In this document: piece after piece, positions 8,920-16,767 of the stretch | How positions within the stretch are numbered: the first letter of the stretch is position 1 | Layout: each line of letters starts with the position of its first letter | DNA from: Rhodococcus erythropolis NBRC 15567 | GTDB taxonomy: Bacteria > Actinomycetota > Actinomycetes > Mycobacteriales > Mycobacteriaceae | Assembly: GCF_001552595.1 (NCBI RefSeq) | Contig: NZ_BCRM01000018.1 | Coordinates: forward strand, 1 to 64,000 | Direction: 5' to 3' | Length of the DNA: 64,000 bases | Translations under genes and position numbers: made by a program | Notes under the pieces: model-generated | What the model was told of the DNA's origin: nothing | Databases searched by the model: none | The model's input: only the letters and a program-made list of their open reading frames with translations

Positions 8920-9957
8920 TCAGCCGAGAAAGACGTTGCGCCGCTTGGCCAACAACCGATAAAGCGTCTGCTGAATCGTTTCTCGGACGTGGTCCGTGAC
9001 CTCGAACAGGACCATCGGATCGTCGGCTGCACCGCTCTCGAAGGTGTCGGTGACGATCGGTTTTCCGAACTCGATGTACCACTTCGACGGCAATGGAACC
9101 AGGCCGAGTGGCCCGAGGTGCGGAAACAAAGGTGTGACCGGGAAATACGGCAAACCGAGAACGCGTGCGAGTGTGGTGAGATCACCGATCTTCGGATAGA
9201 TCTCCTCCGAGCCCACGATCGAGCACGGGATGATCGGAACACCGGTTCGCATTGCGGCCGACACGAAGCCACCGCGCCCGAACCGCTGCAACTTGTACCG
9301 CTCACTGAACGGTTTCCCGATGCCCTTGAATCCTTCCGGGAACACGGCCGCGACTTCACCTTCGTTGAGCAGACGCTCGGCGTCGGGGTTGCACGCCAAC
9401 GTATGGCCGGCTTTGCGCGCCAGTCCGCCCACCACCGGCATTTCGAAAGCCATGTCCGCAGCCAACATTCGCAGTGGACGATGCGCCGGATGATGATCGT
9501 GCACGGCAACCGACGTCATCAGCCCGTCGAGTGGGATGACACCGGCGTGATTGGCAACCACCAACGCTCCCCCGGTGAGGGGAATGTTCTCGATCCCGCT
9601 GACCTCGACGCGGAACCATTTCTCGAACAACGGCCGCAGCACGGGCATGACGACGTTGTCCGCAAAATGCGGGTCGAATCCGAACTCGTCGACCTCGTAG
9701 TCGCCGGACACCCGACGTCGGAAAAATTCTGCTGCCGAGGCGATCTGGTCGACGATCGCCGACCTGGCCGCATCGACGAACGTGCTCTCACCACCATGGT
9801 CGGCCGCCGACGGCACTCCGGACGGATGCCGACGCTGACTTTGTTCACGGACGTCACGCTCCGCGCCGGTGACGGACTCACGCGAACGAGAAGCTTCCGA
9901 CTTTCCGGTGTGAGTTGCGCTGGGCCGCAGGGGAATTACCTTCGCCACGTCAGTCAC
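8920..9957 (-). CDS. 1-acyl-glycerol-3-phosphate acyltransferase family protein
   Basis: The 345-residue protein has a disordered, charged N-terminal ~60 residues. A PlsC-type acyltransferase domain follows, with NHAGVIPLD (the NHx4D catalytic motif), FPEGFKGIGKP (EG substrate motif) and GVPIIPCSIVG. It probably transfers acyl groups to a lysophospholipid or a related alcohol at the membrane. The syntenic mycobacterial gene is recalled as Rv0502. The GTG start overlaps the upstream epimerase stop by 4 bp (GTGA), so the two are translationally coupled. Confidence 0.88.
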   Translation of the reverse strand: MTDVAKVIPLRPSATHTGKSEASRSRESVTGAERDVREQSQRRHPSGVPSAADHGGESTFVDAARSAIVDQIASAAEFFRRRVSGDYEVDEFGFDPHFADNVVMPVLRPLFEKWFRVEVSGIENIPLTGGALVVANHAGVIPLDGLMTSVAVHDHHPAHRPLRMLAADMAFEMPVVGGLARKAGHTLACNPDAERLLNEGEVAAVFPEGFKGIGKPFSERYKLQRFGRGGFVSAAMRTGVPIIPCSIVGSEEIYPKIGDLTTLARVLGLPYFPVTPLFPHLGPLGLVPLPSKWYIEFGKPIVTDTFESGAADDPMVLFEVTDHVRETIQQTLYRLLAKRRNVFLG

Positions 9958-11087
9958 CCCTTCACCGCACTTCGTCCCGACAACGGCATGTGCATCACGT
10001 CTGCACTTACGCTCGCCTCGGCAGTGTCACCGCCGAGGATGGTGGTCAACGCATTCTCTGCCCGATCGATCCACTCGGACTTGATGATCCGGCGCGTCTG
10101 CATCGCACGCATGAAATCGTCGAGTGCTTGCATGGTGGTCCATCGCGGCTCGAACCCCAACTCGCTGCGCATGCGAGTGGTGTCGAGTCCGCAGCCGAAC
10201 CGGAAGTACTCGAGTTGCTCGTCGGTGTAGAGCCTCATGGACGACCCCACCAACGCGCTCCCGACACTACGGAACAGAGCGAGCGGCATGGGAACTTCCA
10301 CCCTGCCTGCCCGGCGGATCGCCTGCGACATCATGACCACTCCGTCGCCGGCGATGTTGTACGTACCCGAGGCGTGGCCGATGGTCGCCTTCTCCAGCGC
10401 CGCGAGGGCATCCTCGACGTGGAGCAATTGCAGGCGCGCGTTGCGCCCGACGATGGTGGGCACGAGTGGGGCGGTGACGTAGTGCCCGACGGTTGCAGTC
10501 AGCTGAGGTCCGATCAACGGCGCCAACCGCAGAATCCCGACCGAGATGTCCGGGCGCCGACGCCCCATCCCGCGGAGGTATCCCTCGATCTCGAGGCTGT
10601 CGCGGGCATATCCGCCCGGCGGCCGGCGGCGCGCACTCATTTCTTCGGTGAACTGAGCGGGATCCTTGGCACTGCACCCGTAGACGACCGAAGCCGAGCG
10701 CAGGATCACCTTGCGAACCGTCGGAGCTTTCTGGCAGACCGCGAACAGTTGCATGGCGCCGATGACGTTCATGTCCTTCATCGCGGCGCGGCTGCCGGCT
10801 TTGGGGGCTTTCTGAAGCGTCGACGCGTGCACGACGGTGTCGACCTCGGCGTTTCGGATCACTTTGCCGATCAGCGGATTGCGGATGTCTGCTCGCACGA
10901 ATTCCGCGCGGCCCATTCTGCGCATCATGTCCTTGCTCGGACTGACGGCGTCGACGGCGATGACACGCTCTATCGACGGATTCTGCGCAAGCCTGGTCAC
11001 CAGGTAGCCGCCGAGAAATCTGCTCGCCCCGGTCACCAGTACGACGCGAGGCGTCGTGCCCCCTGAAGTGTTGTCACCTTCAACCAC
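9954..11087 (-). CDS. NAD-dependent epimerase/dehydratase (extended SDR)
   Basis: This 377-residue protein begins with a Rossmann glycine motif, VLVTGASRFLGGYLVTRL, followed by VVHAS. The expected catalytic Tyr/Lys pair is altered: the region GGYARDSLEIEGYLRG has YxxxxL where YxxxK is usual, so activity as a classical epimerase is doubtful. The C-terminal part is a substrate domain with LGFEPRWTT. It matches the gene called galE2 in M. tuberculosis by position (Rv0501, recalled). The GTG at 11087 is chosen; a TTG lies one codon upstream. It heads a two-gene unit with the acyltransferase. Confidence 0.82.
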   Translation of the reverse strand: MVEGDNTSGGTTPRVVLVTGASRFLGGYLVTRLAQNPSIERVIAVDAVSPSKDMMRRMGRAEFVRADIRNPLIGKVIRNAEVDTVVHASTLQKAPKAGSRAAMKDMNVIGAMQLFAVCQKAPTVRKVILRSASVVYGCSAKDPAQFTEEMSARRRPPGGYARDSLEIEGYLRGMGRRRPDISVGILRLAPLIGPQLTATVGHYVTAPLVPTIVGRNARLQLLHVEDALAALEKATIGHASGTYNIAGDGVVMMSQAIRRAGRVEVPMPLALFRSVGSALVGSSMRLYTDEQLEYFRFGCGLDTTRMRSELGFEPRWTTMQALDDFMRAMQTRRIIKSEWIDRAENALTTILGGDTAEASVSADVMHMPLSGRSAVKG

Positions 11088-11280
11088 CAAGTACCCCCAT
11101 ATCCAGTAGAAACGCGCTCTGCCGAAGCGTTCCTCCCGCGATTTTCCCCCACTTTACGGGCAGAGGGGGTCCCGCGCTGACTACCCAAAATTCGGCCATT
11201 CAAGACAAACCGCCCAGACAATGAGACGGCCGACACATCTCTCCCCTGAGATACGTCGCCCCTCCCCTGAAATACATCGA

Positions 11281-11310
11281 TGCCCGCCACCCCGGAAGGG
11301 GCGGCGGGCA
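11281..11310 (-). terminator. Hairpin downstream of bS22 gene
   Basis: Inverted arms TGCCCGCC/GGCGGGCA enclose a second CCCC/GGGG stem with a GGAA loop and one internal mismatch. It lies 14 bp after the bS22 stop and upstream of the epimerase gene. It probably ends the short bS22 transcript. A weak AT-richer stretch follows on the minus strand, but no clear U-run. Confidence 0.65.
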
Positions 11311-11324
11311 TCAACAGGTACTGC

Positions 11325-11426
11325 TTATTTACCGAGTTTCCTGCGCTGTACTCGGGTACGACGAAGCAGCTTGCGGTGCTTCTTCTTCGACATGCGCTTG
11401 CGACGCTTCTTGATCACTGAACCCAT
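11325..11426 (-). CDS. Small ribosomal subunit protein bS22 (33 aa)
   Basis: An ATG at 11426 encodes a 33-residue, extremely basic peptide. It begins [19 protein letters not shown] and ends RRKLGK, which is the AURKAIP1/COX24-type sequence now known as actinobacterial ribosomal protein bS22. This peptide binds rRNA in the small subunit and is found adjacent to the same BldC-like gene in mycobacteria (recalled Rv0500B). It is too short for many gene finders. It is followed by a terminator hairpin and preceded by an unusually structured 240-bp region. Confidence 0.92.
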
Positions 11427-11484
11427 AGCGGGTGTCCCTCACGTTCTTCTCTAGCGTTCCTGCGCACGCCGGTCACGTACGCCT

Positions 11485-11678
11485 GCGCCAAGCAATTGGC
11501 GCCTGACCCTCGTTTTAACTAGCTCAGCGCCTTACGACACCAGCTTGCTGGTACGACAGTGACTCATCGTACCGGTGTGGTCTCACTCGGCATAAACCGA
11601 GCCTCCGGCACAGCAACCGCTGTGCCCGCGACTCGGCTCACGCCGAGGTCATCCTCTTCGAACCGGCTGGTCAGCCGG
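11485..11678 (-). other. Cluster of stem-loops between BldC-like gene and bS22
   Basis: The 244-bp gap upstream of bS22 holds successive inverted repeats: 11485-11502 (7-bp arms, 4-nt loop), 11539-11552, 11586-11601 (5-bp arms), 11607-11626 (8-bp arms, 4-nt loop) and 11632-11647 (6-bp arms, 4-nt loop). A further stem at 11663-11678 (7-bp arms) spans the stop codon of the BldC-like gene. This could be a terminator array, a structured 5' leader of bS22, or a small RNA. No Rfam class is recognised by eye. Confidence 0.5.
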
Positions 11679-11907
11679 CATCGAAGTACGAGGTTTCGAG
11701 GTAATCGTGTACCGCCTTCGCGTGTACACGGAACGAACGGCCCACTCGTACAGCGGGCAATTCGCCACTGTGTACCAACCGGTACACAGTCATTTTCGAC
11801 ACCCTCATCAAAGTTGCTACCTCAGCAACAGTGAGGAATTGCGTGCCGGCCACTGCCGGCTTTCCGTCGTGGGACGAACCCATGGACGGCTTGTTTGCAG
11901 ACACCAT
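11671..11907 (-). CDS. BldC-like/excisionase-type helix-turn-helix regulator
   Basis: The 78-residue protein starts at the ATG at 11907 with GGAGG upstream. It contains a single winged HTH of the MerR/excisionase type: FLTVAEVATLMRVSKMTVYR followed by LVHSGELPAVRVGRSFRV. This is the signature of BldC-like actinobacterial regulators, which bind DNA cooperatively along direct repeats. The mycobacterial counterpart lies beside bS22 (recalled Rv0500A). The targets are unknown here. An upstream extension to 11967 would add 20 residues without HTH similarity and is not preferred. Confidence 0.88.
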   Translation of the reverse strand: MVSANKPSMGSSHDGKPAVAGTQFLTVAEVATLMRVSKMTVYRLVHSGELPAVRVGRSFRVHAKAVHDYLETSYFDAG

Positions 11908-12033
11908 TAATCCACATACCTCCAGCACGACTCGCGCCGCCGGCTTCCCCTCCGGCGGAACAGACACGTACGTACTAAGTCGAGCTTAGCTGTACTGGTG
12001 GGGTTAAAGCGACGGGTGTGGCTAAACGGACGA

Positions 12034-12849
12034 CTATTCCGCAGCTGAACCCATCGCGGCCGAGCGCGACTTGGCGGCATCCAAGGCATCGAAGAACGCC
12101 GTCCGCAGGCCGCCCGCTTCGAGCTGACGCAGTGCCGCAGCCGTCGTTCCACCCGGTGACGTCACCGCGGCGCGAAGATCCGTCGCGCTGTCGCCGGTGC
12201 GATCGAGCATCGCTGCGGAGCCGACCATCGTCTGCACCACTAATTCGGTAGCGACCGGGCGCGTCAGGCCGAGACCGACTCCCGCATCGATCATCGCTTC
12301 GGCAACCAAGAAGAAGTAGGCCGGGCCGGAACCGGAGACAGCAGTGACCGCGTCGATCTGCGATTCGGGAACCGTGACCACCTTGCCGACGCTGCCGAGG
12401 ATGCCGCGTACGAGCTCGAGATGCTCGGCCTTGACGTGCCGTCCGGGCGAGAGGACGCTCACGCCCTCCCCGACCAACATGGGGGTGTTCGGCATGACGC
12501 GGATGACCGGGAACCCTGCGGGCAGACGCGTTTCGAAGAACCCGGTCGGGATACCCGCCGCAAGGGAAACGATCAATTGCTCGAGGTCGCCGTCCAGATC
12601 GACCTTCGTCAACGCGGTGAGCGCTGATTCGACGTCGCCGGGCTTGACCGCGATGACGATGACGTCGGCGCCCTCGGCGGCGTCGGCGATCGTGCTGACG
12701 CGGATGGAGTATTCGGCGATCAATTCGTCTGCGCGAGGTTGATACTGCTCGGCGACAACCAGATCCTTGATGGCGTGGCCGGCCTGCAACAGCCCGGAGA
12801 TCAGCGCCTCGCCGATCTTGCCGCCACCGATAATCGCAATTCTTGTCAT
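12034..12849 (-). CDS. proC: Pyrroline-5-carboxylate reductase
   Basis: The 271-residue enzyme reduces 1-pyrroline-5-carboxylate to proline with NAD(P)H. It begins MTRIAIIGGGKIGEALISGL with the Rossmann GxGxxG-type motif, has VIVIAVKPGDV, RVMPNTPMLVGEGV, and the family signature VSGSGPAYFF...ALTRPVATEL-like C-terminal region with PGGTTAAAL. The length is typical. It is a lone gene between the BldC-like regulator and the thioesterase, on the same strand, with modest gaps. Confidence 0.96.
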   Translation of the reverse strand: MTRIAIIGGGKIGEALISGLLQAGHAIKDLVVAEQYQPRADELIAEYSIRVSTIADAAEGADVIVIAVKPGDVESALTALTKVDLDGDLEQLIVSLAAGIPTGFFETRLPAGFPVIRVMPNTPMLVGEGVSVLSPGRHVKAEHLELVRGILGSVGKVVTVPESQIDAVTAVSGSGPAYFFLVAEAMIDAGVGLGLTRPVATELVVQTMVGSAAMLDRTGDSATDLRAAVTSPGGTTAAALRQLEAGGLRTAFFDALDAAKSRSAAMGSAAE

Positions 12850-12883
12850 GGCGAACAGCCTGCCACGACCGCAGCGATCGACC

Positions 12884-13729
12884 CTAGCGGGGCATCATCG
12901 CCAATTGACGGCTCTGTACGACGACTGCGCCCGTCGAATCGAGAACAGCATGATCCTCTTCGAACCACGTGCTGCCCAGAACATCCGAGCTTGCCCGCAC
13001 GCGAAGCCATCCCGGCGTCGGCAGTCGGCGCAGGTACGTCGTCAACTGCACGGTCGGCGCCCACCCGAACAGGCCGCGGTTCATCGTCACGGGCGCGCTG
13101 ATGTCGCCCGCCATGATCGCGAACAGCACAGCGGTGTCGATGTCGTTCTCGTCCTCGGGTCGAGGACGAACCCACATCCTGACCTCGGCCTCGCCTTGGC
13201 TGCCGGTCAGGAAGTGCGCCGAGGTGGTGTCGATTCGCATGTCGCAGCCCTGCCCGACGTGCACGACCTGCGCCATCGGGTGATCGCCGATGACGGCCAC
13301 CGCACTCTCCGGCGGTTCCGGTGACATGTCGTCGATCGACGAGGCAGTGACGAAGGTGGGGTCGCCGTCATCGGGGAATCCGAGCGTGACCGCCGCGCGA
13401 ACAGCGCTGCGTCCCGCCTGGCTCAACTCGACGTCGAACAACGCGACCTGGCGTCCCTGCTTTCGGACGATCACCTCCAGTTCGACTTCACCGGGGTCGG
13501 GGGCGGACAGATAGTTGGCGCTCACCGCGAGTGGCTGCATCTTCAGAAGCGAGTCGTTCTCACCTGCGCCGTCTCGCAGACATTGACGCGCGGCAGCGGC
13601 GCACACAGCCATCATGGAGCCGCCGTGCACTTTCGGCCCGATGGTCCAGATCGGATCGATCGTTGCGGTGTATCGCCCGTCGCCGAGCGAGGTGAGGCGA
13701 TTGAGATCTTGAAAGGGGCTGGTGCTCAT
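12884..13729 (-). CDS. Acyl-CoA thioesterase-like double-hotdog protein
   Basis: The 281-residue product has two hotdog-like halves, the TesB-like arrangement. The N-terminal half holds VHGGSMMAVCAAAARQCL on the hotdog helix, and the C-terminal half holds VLFAIMAGDISAPVTMN. It probably hydrolyses acyl-CoA thioesters. Its ATG overlaps the stop of the preceding MerR gene by 4 bp (ATGA), so it is a partner gene of that regulator. The mycobacterial syntenic gene is recalled as Rv0499. The substrate is unknown. Confidence 0.8.
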   Translation of the reverse strand: MSTSPFQDLNRLTSLGDGRYTATIDPIWTIGPKVHGGSMMAVCAAAARQCLRDGAGENDSLLKMQPLAVSANYLSAPDPGEVELEVIVRKQGRQVALFDVELSQAGRSAVRAAVTLGFPDDGDPTFVTASSIDDMSPEPPESAVAVIGDHPMAQVVHVGQGCDMRIDTTSAHFLTGSQGEAEVRMWVRPRPEDENDIDTAVLFAIMAGDISAPVTMNRGLFGWAPTVQLTTYLRRLPTPGWLRVRASSDVLGSTWFEEDHAVLDSTGAVVVQSRQLAMMPR

Positions 13730-14364
13730 CGATTTTCCTGTTCGGGGCTTTCTCGGTGTTGCGGGAAATGTCGTGCGGCAAGGTCTTGGTGCGCCAAGCG
13801 TCGCAAAGCTGTCAGGACAGGTTCGTACATGGCGGTTCCGAGGACTGCATAGCGAATGCCGTCCTCGGTCGAACTGGTAGGCATCAGCTCGATTTCCACT
13901 TCGGCAATTCCTCGGATGTGGTCGCCGTAGGCGCGCAATCGCTCGTCCGAGAGGCTCAGTCCGGCATCCTCGAGACCGATCAGTGCACGCTCGAGGTGAG
14001 CAACCGCCACGTACCTCGGCTCGTAGACCTGACCGAGAAACTCCAGAACCTTGCGAGCTCTGGGGAACTGTTGATCCGGCACCGGATCGACGTAGGGCGG
14101 TAGTTGCGCGATCGCGCGACCGAAAGTCTCGAATTCGGATCGCTCGTCACTGTCCACCAATTCGAGCACCGCACGAATCCGTGGAATCGCGAGTCCCGCC
14201 CCGGCCAGCGCCCTGATCAACGCGAGTCGCCGGACGTGCTGTTCGCCGTACCTCGCTCCCGTCGCGCTGGTCGGTTCACCAGGCATCAGCAGACCTTCAC
14301 GGAGGTAGTACTTGATCGTGGCCAATGCAACGCCGGACTGTGCGGCCAATTCGGAAACCTTCAC
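13726..14364 (-). CDS. MerR-family transcriptional regulator
   Basis: The 212-residue protein starts VKVSELAAQSGVALATIKYY, the canonical MerR winged HTH, followed by LREGLLMPGEPTSATGARY and a helical dimerisation region. No metal-binding cysteines are seen, so it resembles the drug- or lipid-responsive MerR class. The GTG at 14364 follows GGAGGA directly and is preferred over much longer upstream frames. A 19-bp dyad lies ~33 bp upstream. It is coupled to a thioesterase gene (4-bp overlap), so it may sense acyl-CoA-type ligands; that is inference. Confidence 0.88.
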   Translation of the reverse strand: MKVSELAAQSGVALATIKYYLREGLLMPGEPTSATGARYGEQHVRRLALIRALAGAGLAIPRIRAVLELVDSDERSEFETFGRAIAQLPPYVDPVPDQQFPRARKVLEFLGQVYEPRYVAVAHLERALIGLEDAGLSLSDERLRAYGDHIRGIAEVEIELMPTSSTEDGIRYAVLGTAMYEPVLTALRRLAHQDLAARHFPQHRESPEQENR

Positions 14365-14396
14365 CGCTCCTCCGTCCAACTCGCTCGGGCCGCCAC

Positions 14397-14415
14397 TGGA
14401 TAGTGATGCTATCCA
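14397..14415. promoter_or_regulatory. 19-bp dyad, likely MerR operator
   Basis: TGGATA and TATCCA form an inverted repeat around a 7-nt centre (14397-14402 and 14410-14415). It lies between the divergent MerR and TetR genes, 33 bp before the MerR GTG. The total of 19 bp fits the usual MerR operator size, which sits between suboptimally spaced -35 and -10 boxes. Confidence 0.6.
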
Positions 14416-14514
14416 ATGGTGGCCGAGCATCGGTAGGCAGGACACGCCTTGCGCTAGGGTTGAACCTTCTCTGCGCACACCACCAGAAATTTCCGAACGG
14501 AGCGAACAGGCGGA

Positions 14515-15138
14515 ATGACGGATTTGCAGTCGGGGGCTCAACCCGACGAACAGTGGCGCATCGTCGAACCACTGACGCTGACTCCCCTGCTCACCGCCGC
14601 ACTCGAGGTCTTCCACGAACTCGGCTACCACGGAGCGTCGGTTCGTGACATTGCAAAACGCGCCGGCGTCACCGTGCCGACGCTGTACTACCACCACGGC
14701 AACAAACAAGGCATCCTCGTCGCGCTGATGGAACCGGGCATCGAGAACGTCACCGCACGCGCGAGCGCTGCGGTCGACGCTGCCGGACCGTCGCCGACGG
14801 CACAGTTCGGCAATCTCGTCGAGGCGTGTGTTCTGCACATGACCAGTCGCTCCGACATCGCGTTCCTCGATTCCGAACTGCGGTACCTCGAGGACGCCGA
14901 ACGAAAGAGCTACGCCGCCAAACGAAAGAAGCTCGAGAATCTACTCGTCGACGTTTTGACGGCAGGCGTCGACAGCGGTGAGTTCACGGTCCCGGACATC
15001 ACCGGAACGGGCCGCGCACTGCTGGGCATGTGTCAGTCCGTCGTCCTCTGGTATCGACTCGACGGACCGCAGACTCCGCGCGAAGTCAGCGTTCTCTACC
15101 GCGAGATAGCTCTGAAAGCCGTCGGCGTCGCTTCGTGA
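14515..15138 (+). CDS. TetR-family transcriptional regulator
   Basis: The 207-residue protein carries a typical TetR HTH, ASVRDIAKRAGVTVPTLYYH, at about residues 42-61, followed by a ligand-binding helical domain. The helix LYYHHGNKQGIL is typical of TetR members. It is divergent from the MerR-thioesterase unit and upstream of the glycerolipid acyltransferase operon, so the latter is the natural candidate target. A TGTCGGCTGACA-like dyad lies in the gap before the WS/DGAT gene. The ATG at 14515 has GGAGCG upstream. Confidence 0.88.
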   Translation: MTDLQSGAQPDEQWRIVEPLTLTPLLTAALEVFHELGYHGASVRDIAKRAGVTVPTLYYHHGNKQGILVALMEPGIENVTARASAAVDAAGPSPTAQFGNLVEACVLHMTSRSDIAFLDSELRYLEDAERKSYAAKRKKLENLLVDVLTAGVDSGEFTVPDITGTGRALLGMCQSVVLWYRLDGPQTPREVSVLYREIALKAVGVAS

Positions 15139-15297
15139 ACGCTGGTCGAATTTCGAGGCATGTCCGATTAGCCCTTAACTGACGAACGTCACACCTGTCG
15201 GCTGACACCGAAACCGGGACGCGCCCACTGTCACGGGTCCACACTTAGAAGCAGAGATGCGCGGGGTGGATCCGCAGACCGAGGGAGTTCTTGACGT

Positions 15298-16764
15298 ATG
15301 GCCAACAGCAATCCATTTGTTCCTCCGAGCGCGGTCGACGTCGACCTTTCCGCGGTTGCCTGGGGGGCAAACCGCACGATGTCCGACTTCGAGACGGGAA
15401 TGTGGCGGATGGAAGAGGCGCAGCCGCAACTGCGCTCACCGATCGTTGCGGTAGAGGTTCTCGATCGAGCTCCGGACTGGGATCGACTTCTCGACGCAGT
15501 CGAGTGGGCATCACACGTGGTTCCGCGTATTCGTATGCGCGCGGTGGAACCGGCAATGCAACTGGGCAATCCGGTGTGGTCGGTTGATCCCGAGTTCGAC
15601 ATCGGCTACCACCTACGACGCGTCCGCTTGCCCGCACCAGCGGACTTCGATCACGCACTGCGCATGTGTCGTCACCTTGCGACCGAACCTTTCGACAAGG
15701 CTCGGCCGCCGTGGAGCGCGCTGCTCATCGAGGGTCTCGACGACGGTCGTGCCGTGTTCGTGGTCAAGACTCACCACTCCATCACCGACGGCATGGGCGG
15801 CATCCAGATGATGACGCTGCTGCACAGCAGGCGCCCGGATCCCACTCCGAACAAGCCCGACCGCACACCGCCGGCTCCGGAGCACCTGTCGTCGGTAGGC
15901 GCCTTCGGCGAGGAGGTCGTCAGCGAGATCCGGCGTGCGCCCTCCCGTATCGCCAAGCTGGTTCGCGGCGCCACCAATGTTGCGACCACGGCGATCTCGA
16001 GTCCGTTCAGCACGGCTTCCGAGGTCCTCGGGTACGCCAATTCACTCCGCAAGATCGTCACTCCCCCAGCTCGTTCCGGTTCCCCTCTGCTCCACGATCG
16101 TGGTCTCGGACGGTGGTTCGGAACTCTCGAAGTGGGTGTTCCCGAGCTCAAGGCCGGAGCAAAAGCTGCCGGCGGCTCACTCAACGACGCTTACGTCGCC
16201 GCTTTGCTCGGCGGCTTCCATCGCTACCACGAAGCCTTCGGACAATCCGTCGAGAGCATCCCGATGGGTATGCCGATCAGCATGCGCACGGGCGCGGATG
16301 CCAACGGCGGCAACCGGTTTGCAGCCGTTCGCTTCAACGGCCCGGTCGCCGAAACGGATCCGGCCAAACGCATCAGGCAGGTGCGAGAAATCGTTCTGGG
16401 TCTGCGTGAGGAACCCGCGTTGGACGCTCTCGACGTCGCCGCCCCGATCCTCGCTCGCCTGCCGAATTATCTACTCGCGAACTGGTATCTGTCCCAGTCG
16501 ACAGGACTGGACCTGCAGGCGAGCAACGTCGCCGGCGTACCGGTTCCGGTCTATCTCGCCGGAGCGAAGATCGAGCGGATGTTCCCATTCGGCCCGGCGC
16601 CCGGTTGCGCGGCGATGGCGACACTGGTCTCCCACGTCGGGGTGTGCTGCATCGGAATCAATCTCGACACCGCCGCGATCACGAAGCCCGCGCTGCTGAT
16701 GCAGTGCTTGCAGGAGAGCCTGGACGAGATCGTGGCTCTCGGAGTCACAACGGAAGGTGCGTGA
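15298..16764 (+). CDS. Wax ester synthase/diacylglycerol acyltransferase (WS/DGAT)
   Basis: The 488-residue protein has the catalytic HHxxxDG motif (KTHHSITDGMGG) and a C-terminal PLW-like region ending in FPFGPAPGCAAMATL. It transfers acyl groups from acyl-CoA to diacylglycerol or a fatty alcohol, the last step of triacylglycerol or wax-ester storage in actinobacteria. It is the first gene of a tight operon; the PlsB-type gene starts 3 bp after its stop. This arrangement matches Rv2484c-Rv2482c of M. tuberculosis (recalled). The ATG follows GGAG around 15285. Confidence 0.93.
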   Translation: MANSNPFVPPSAVDVDLSAVAWGANRTMSDFETGMWRMEEAQPQLRSPIVAVEVLDRAPDWDRLLDAVEWASHVVPRIRMRAVEPAMQLGNPVWSVDPEFDIGYHLRRVRLPAPADFDHALRMCRHLATEPFDKARPPWSALLIEGLDDGRAVFVVKTHHSITDGMGGIQMMTLLHSRRPDPTPNKPDRTPPAPEHLSSVGAFGEEVVSEIRRAPSRIAKLVRGATNVATTAISSPFSTASEVLGYANSLRKIVTPPARSGSPLLHDRGLGRWFGTLEVGVPELKAGAKAAGGSLNDAYVAALLGGFHRYHEAFGQSVESIPMGMPISMRTGADANGGNRFAAVRFNGPVAETDPAKRIRQVREIVLGLREEPALDALDVAAPILARLPNYLLANWYLSQSTGLDLQASNVAGVPVPVYLAGAKIERMFPFGPAPGCAAMATLVSHVGVCCIGINLDTAAITKPALLMQCLQESLDEIVALGVTTEGA

Positions 16765-16767
16765 GTC

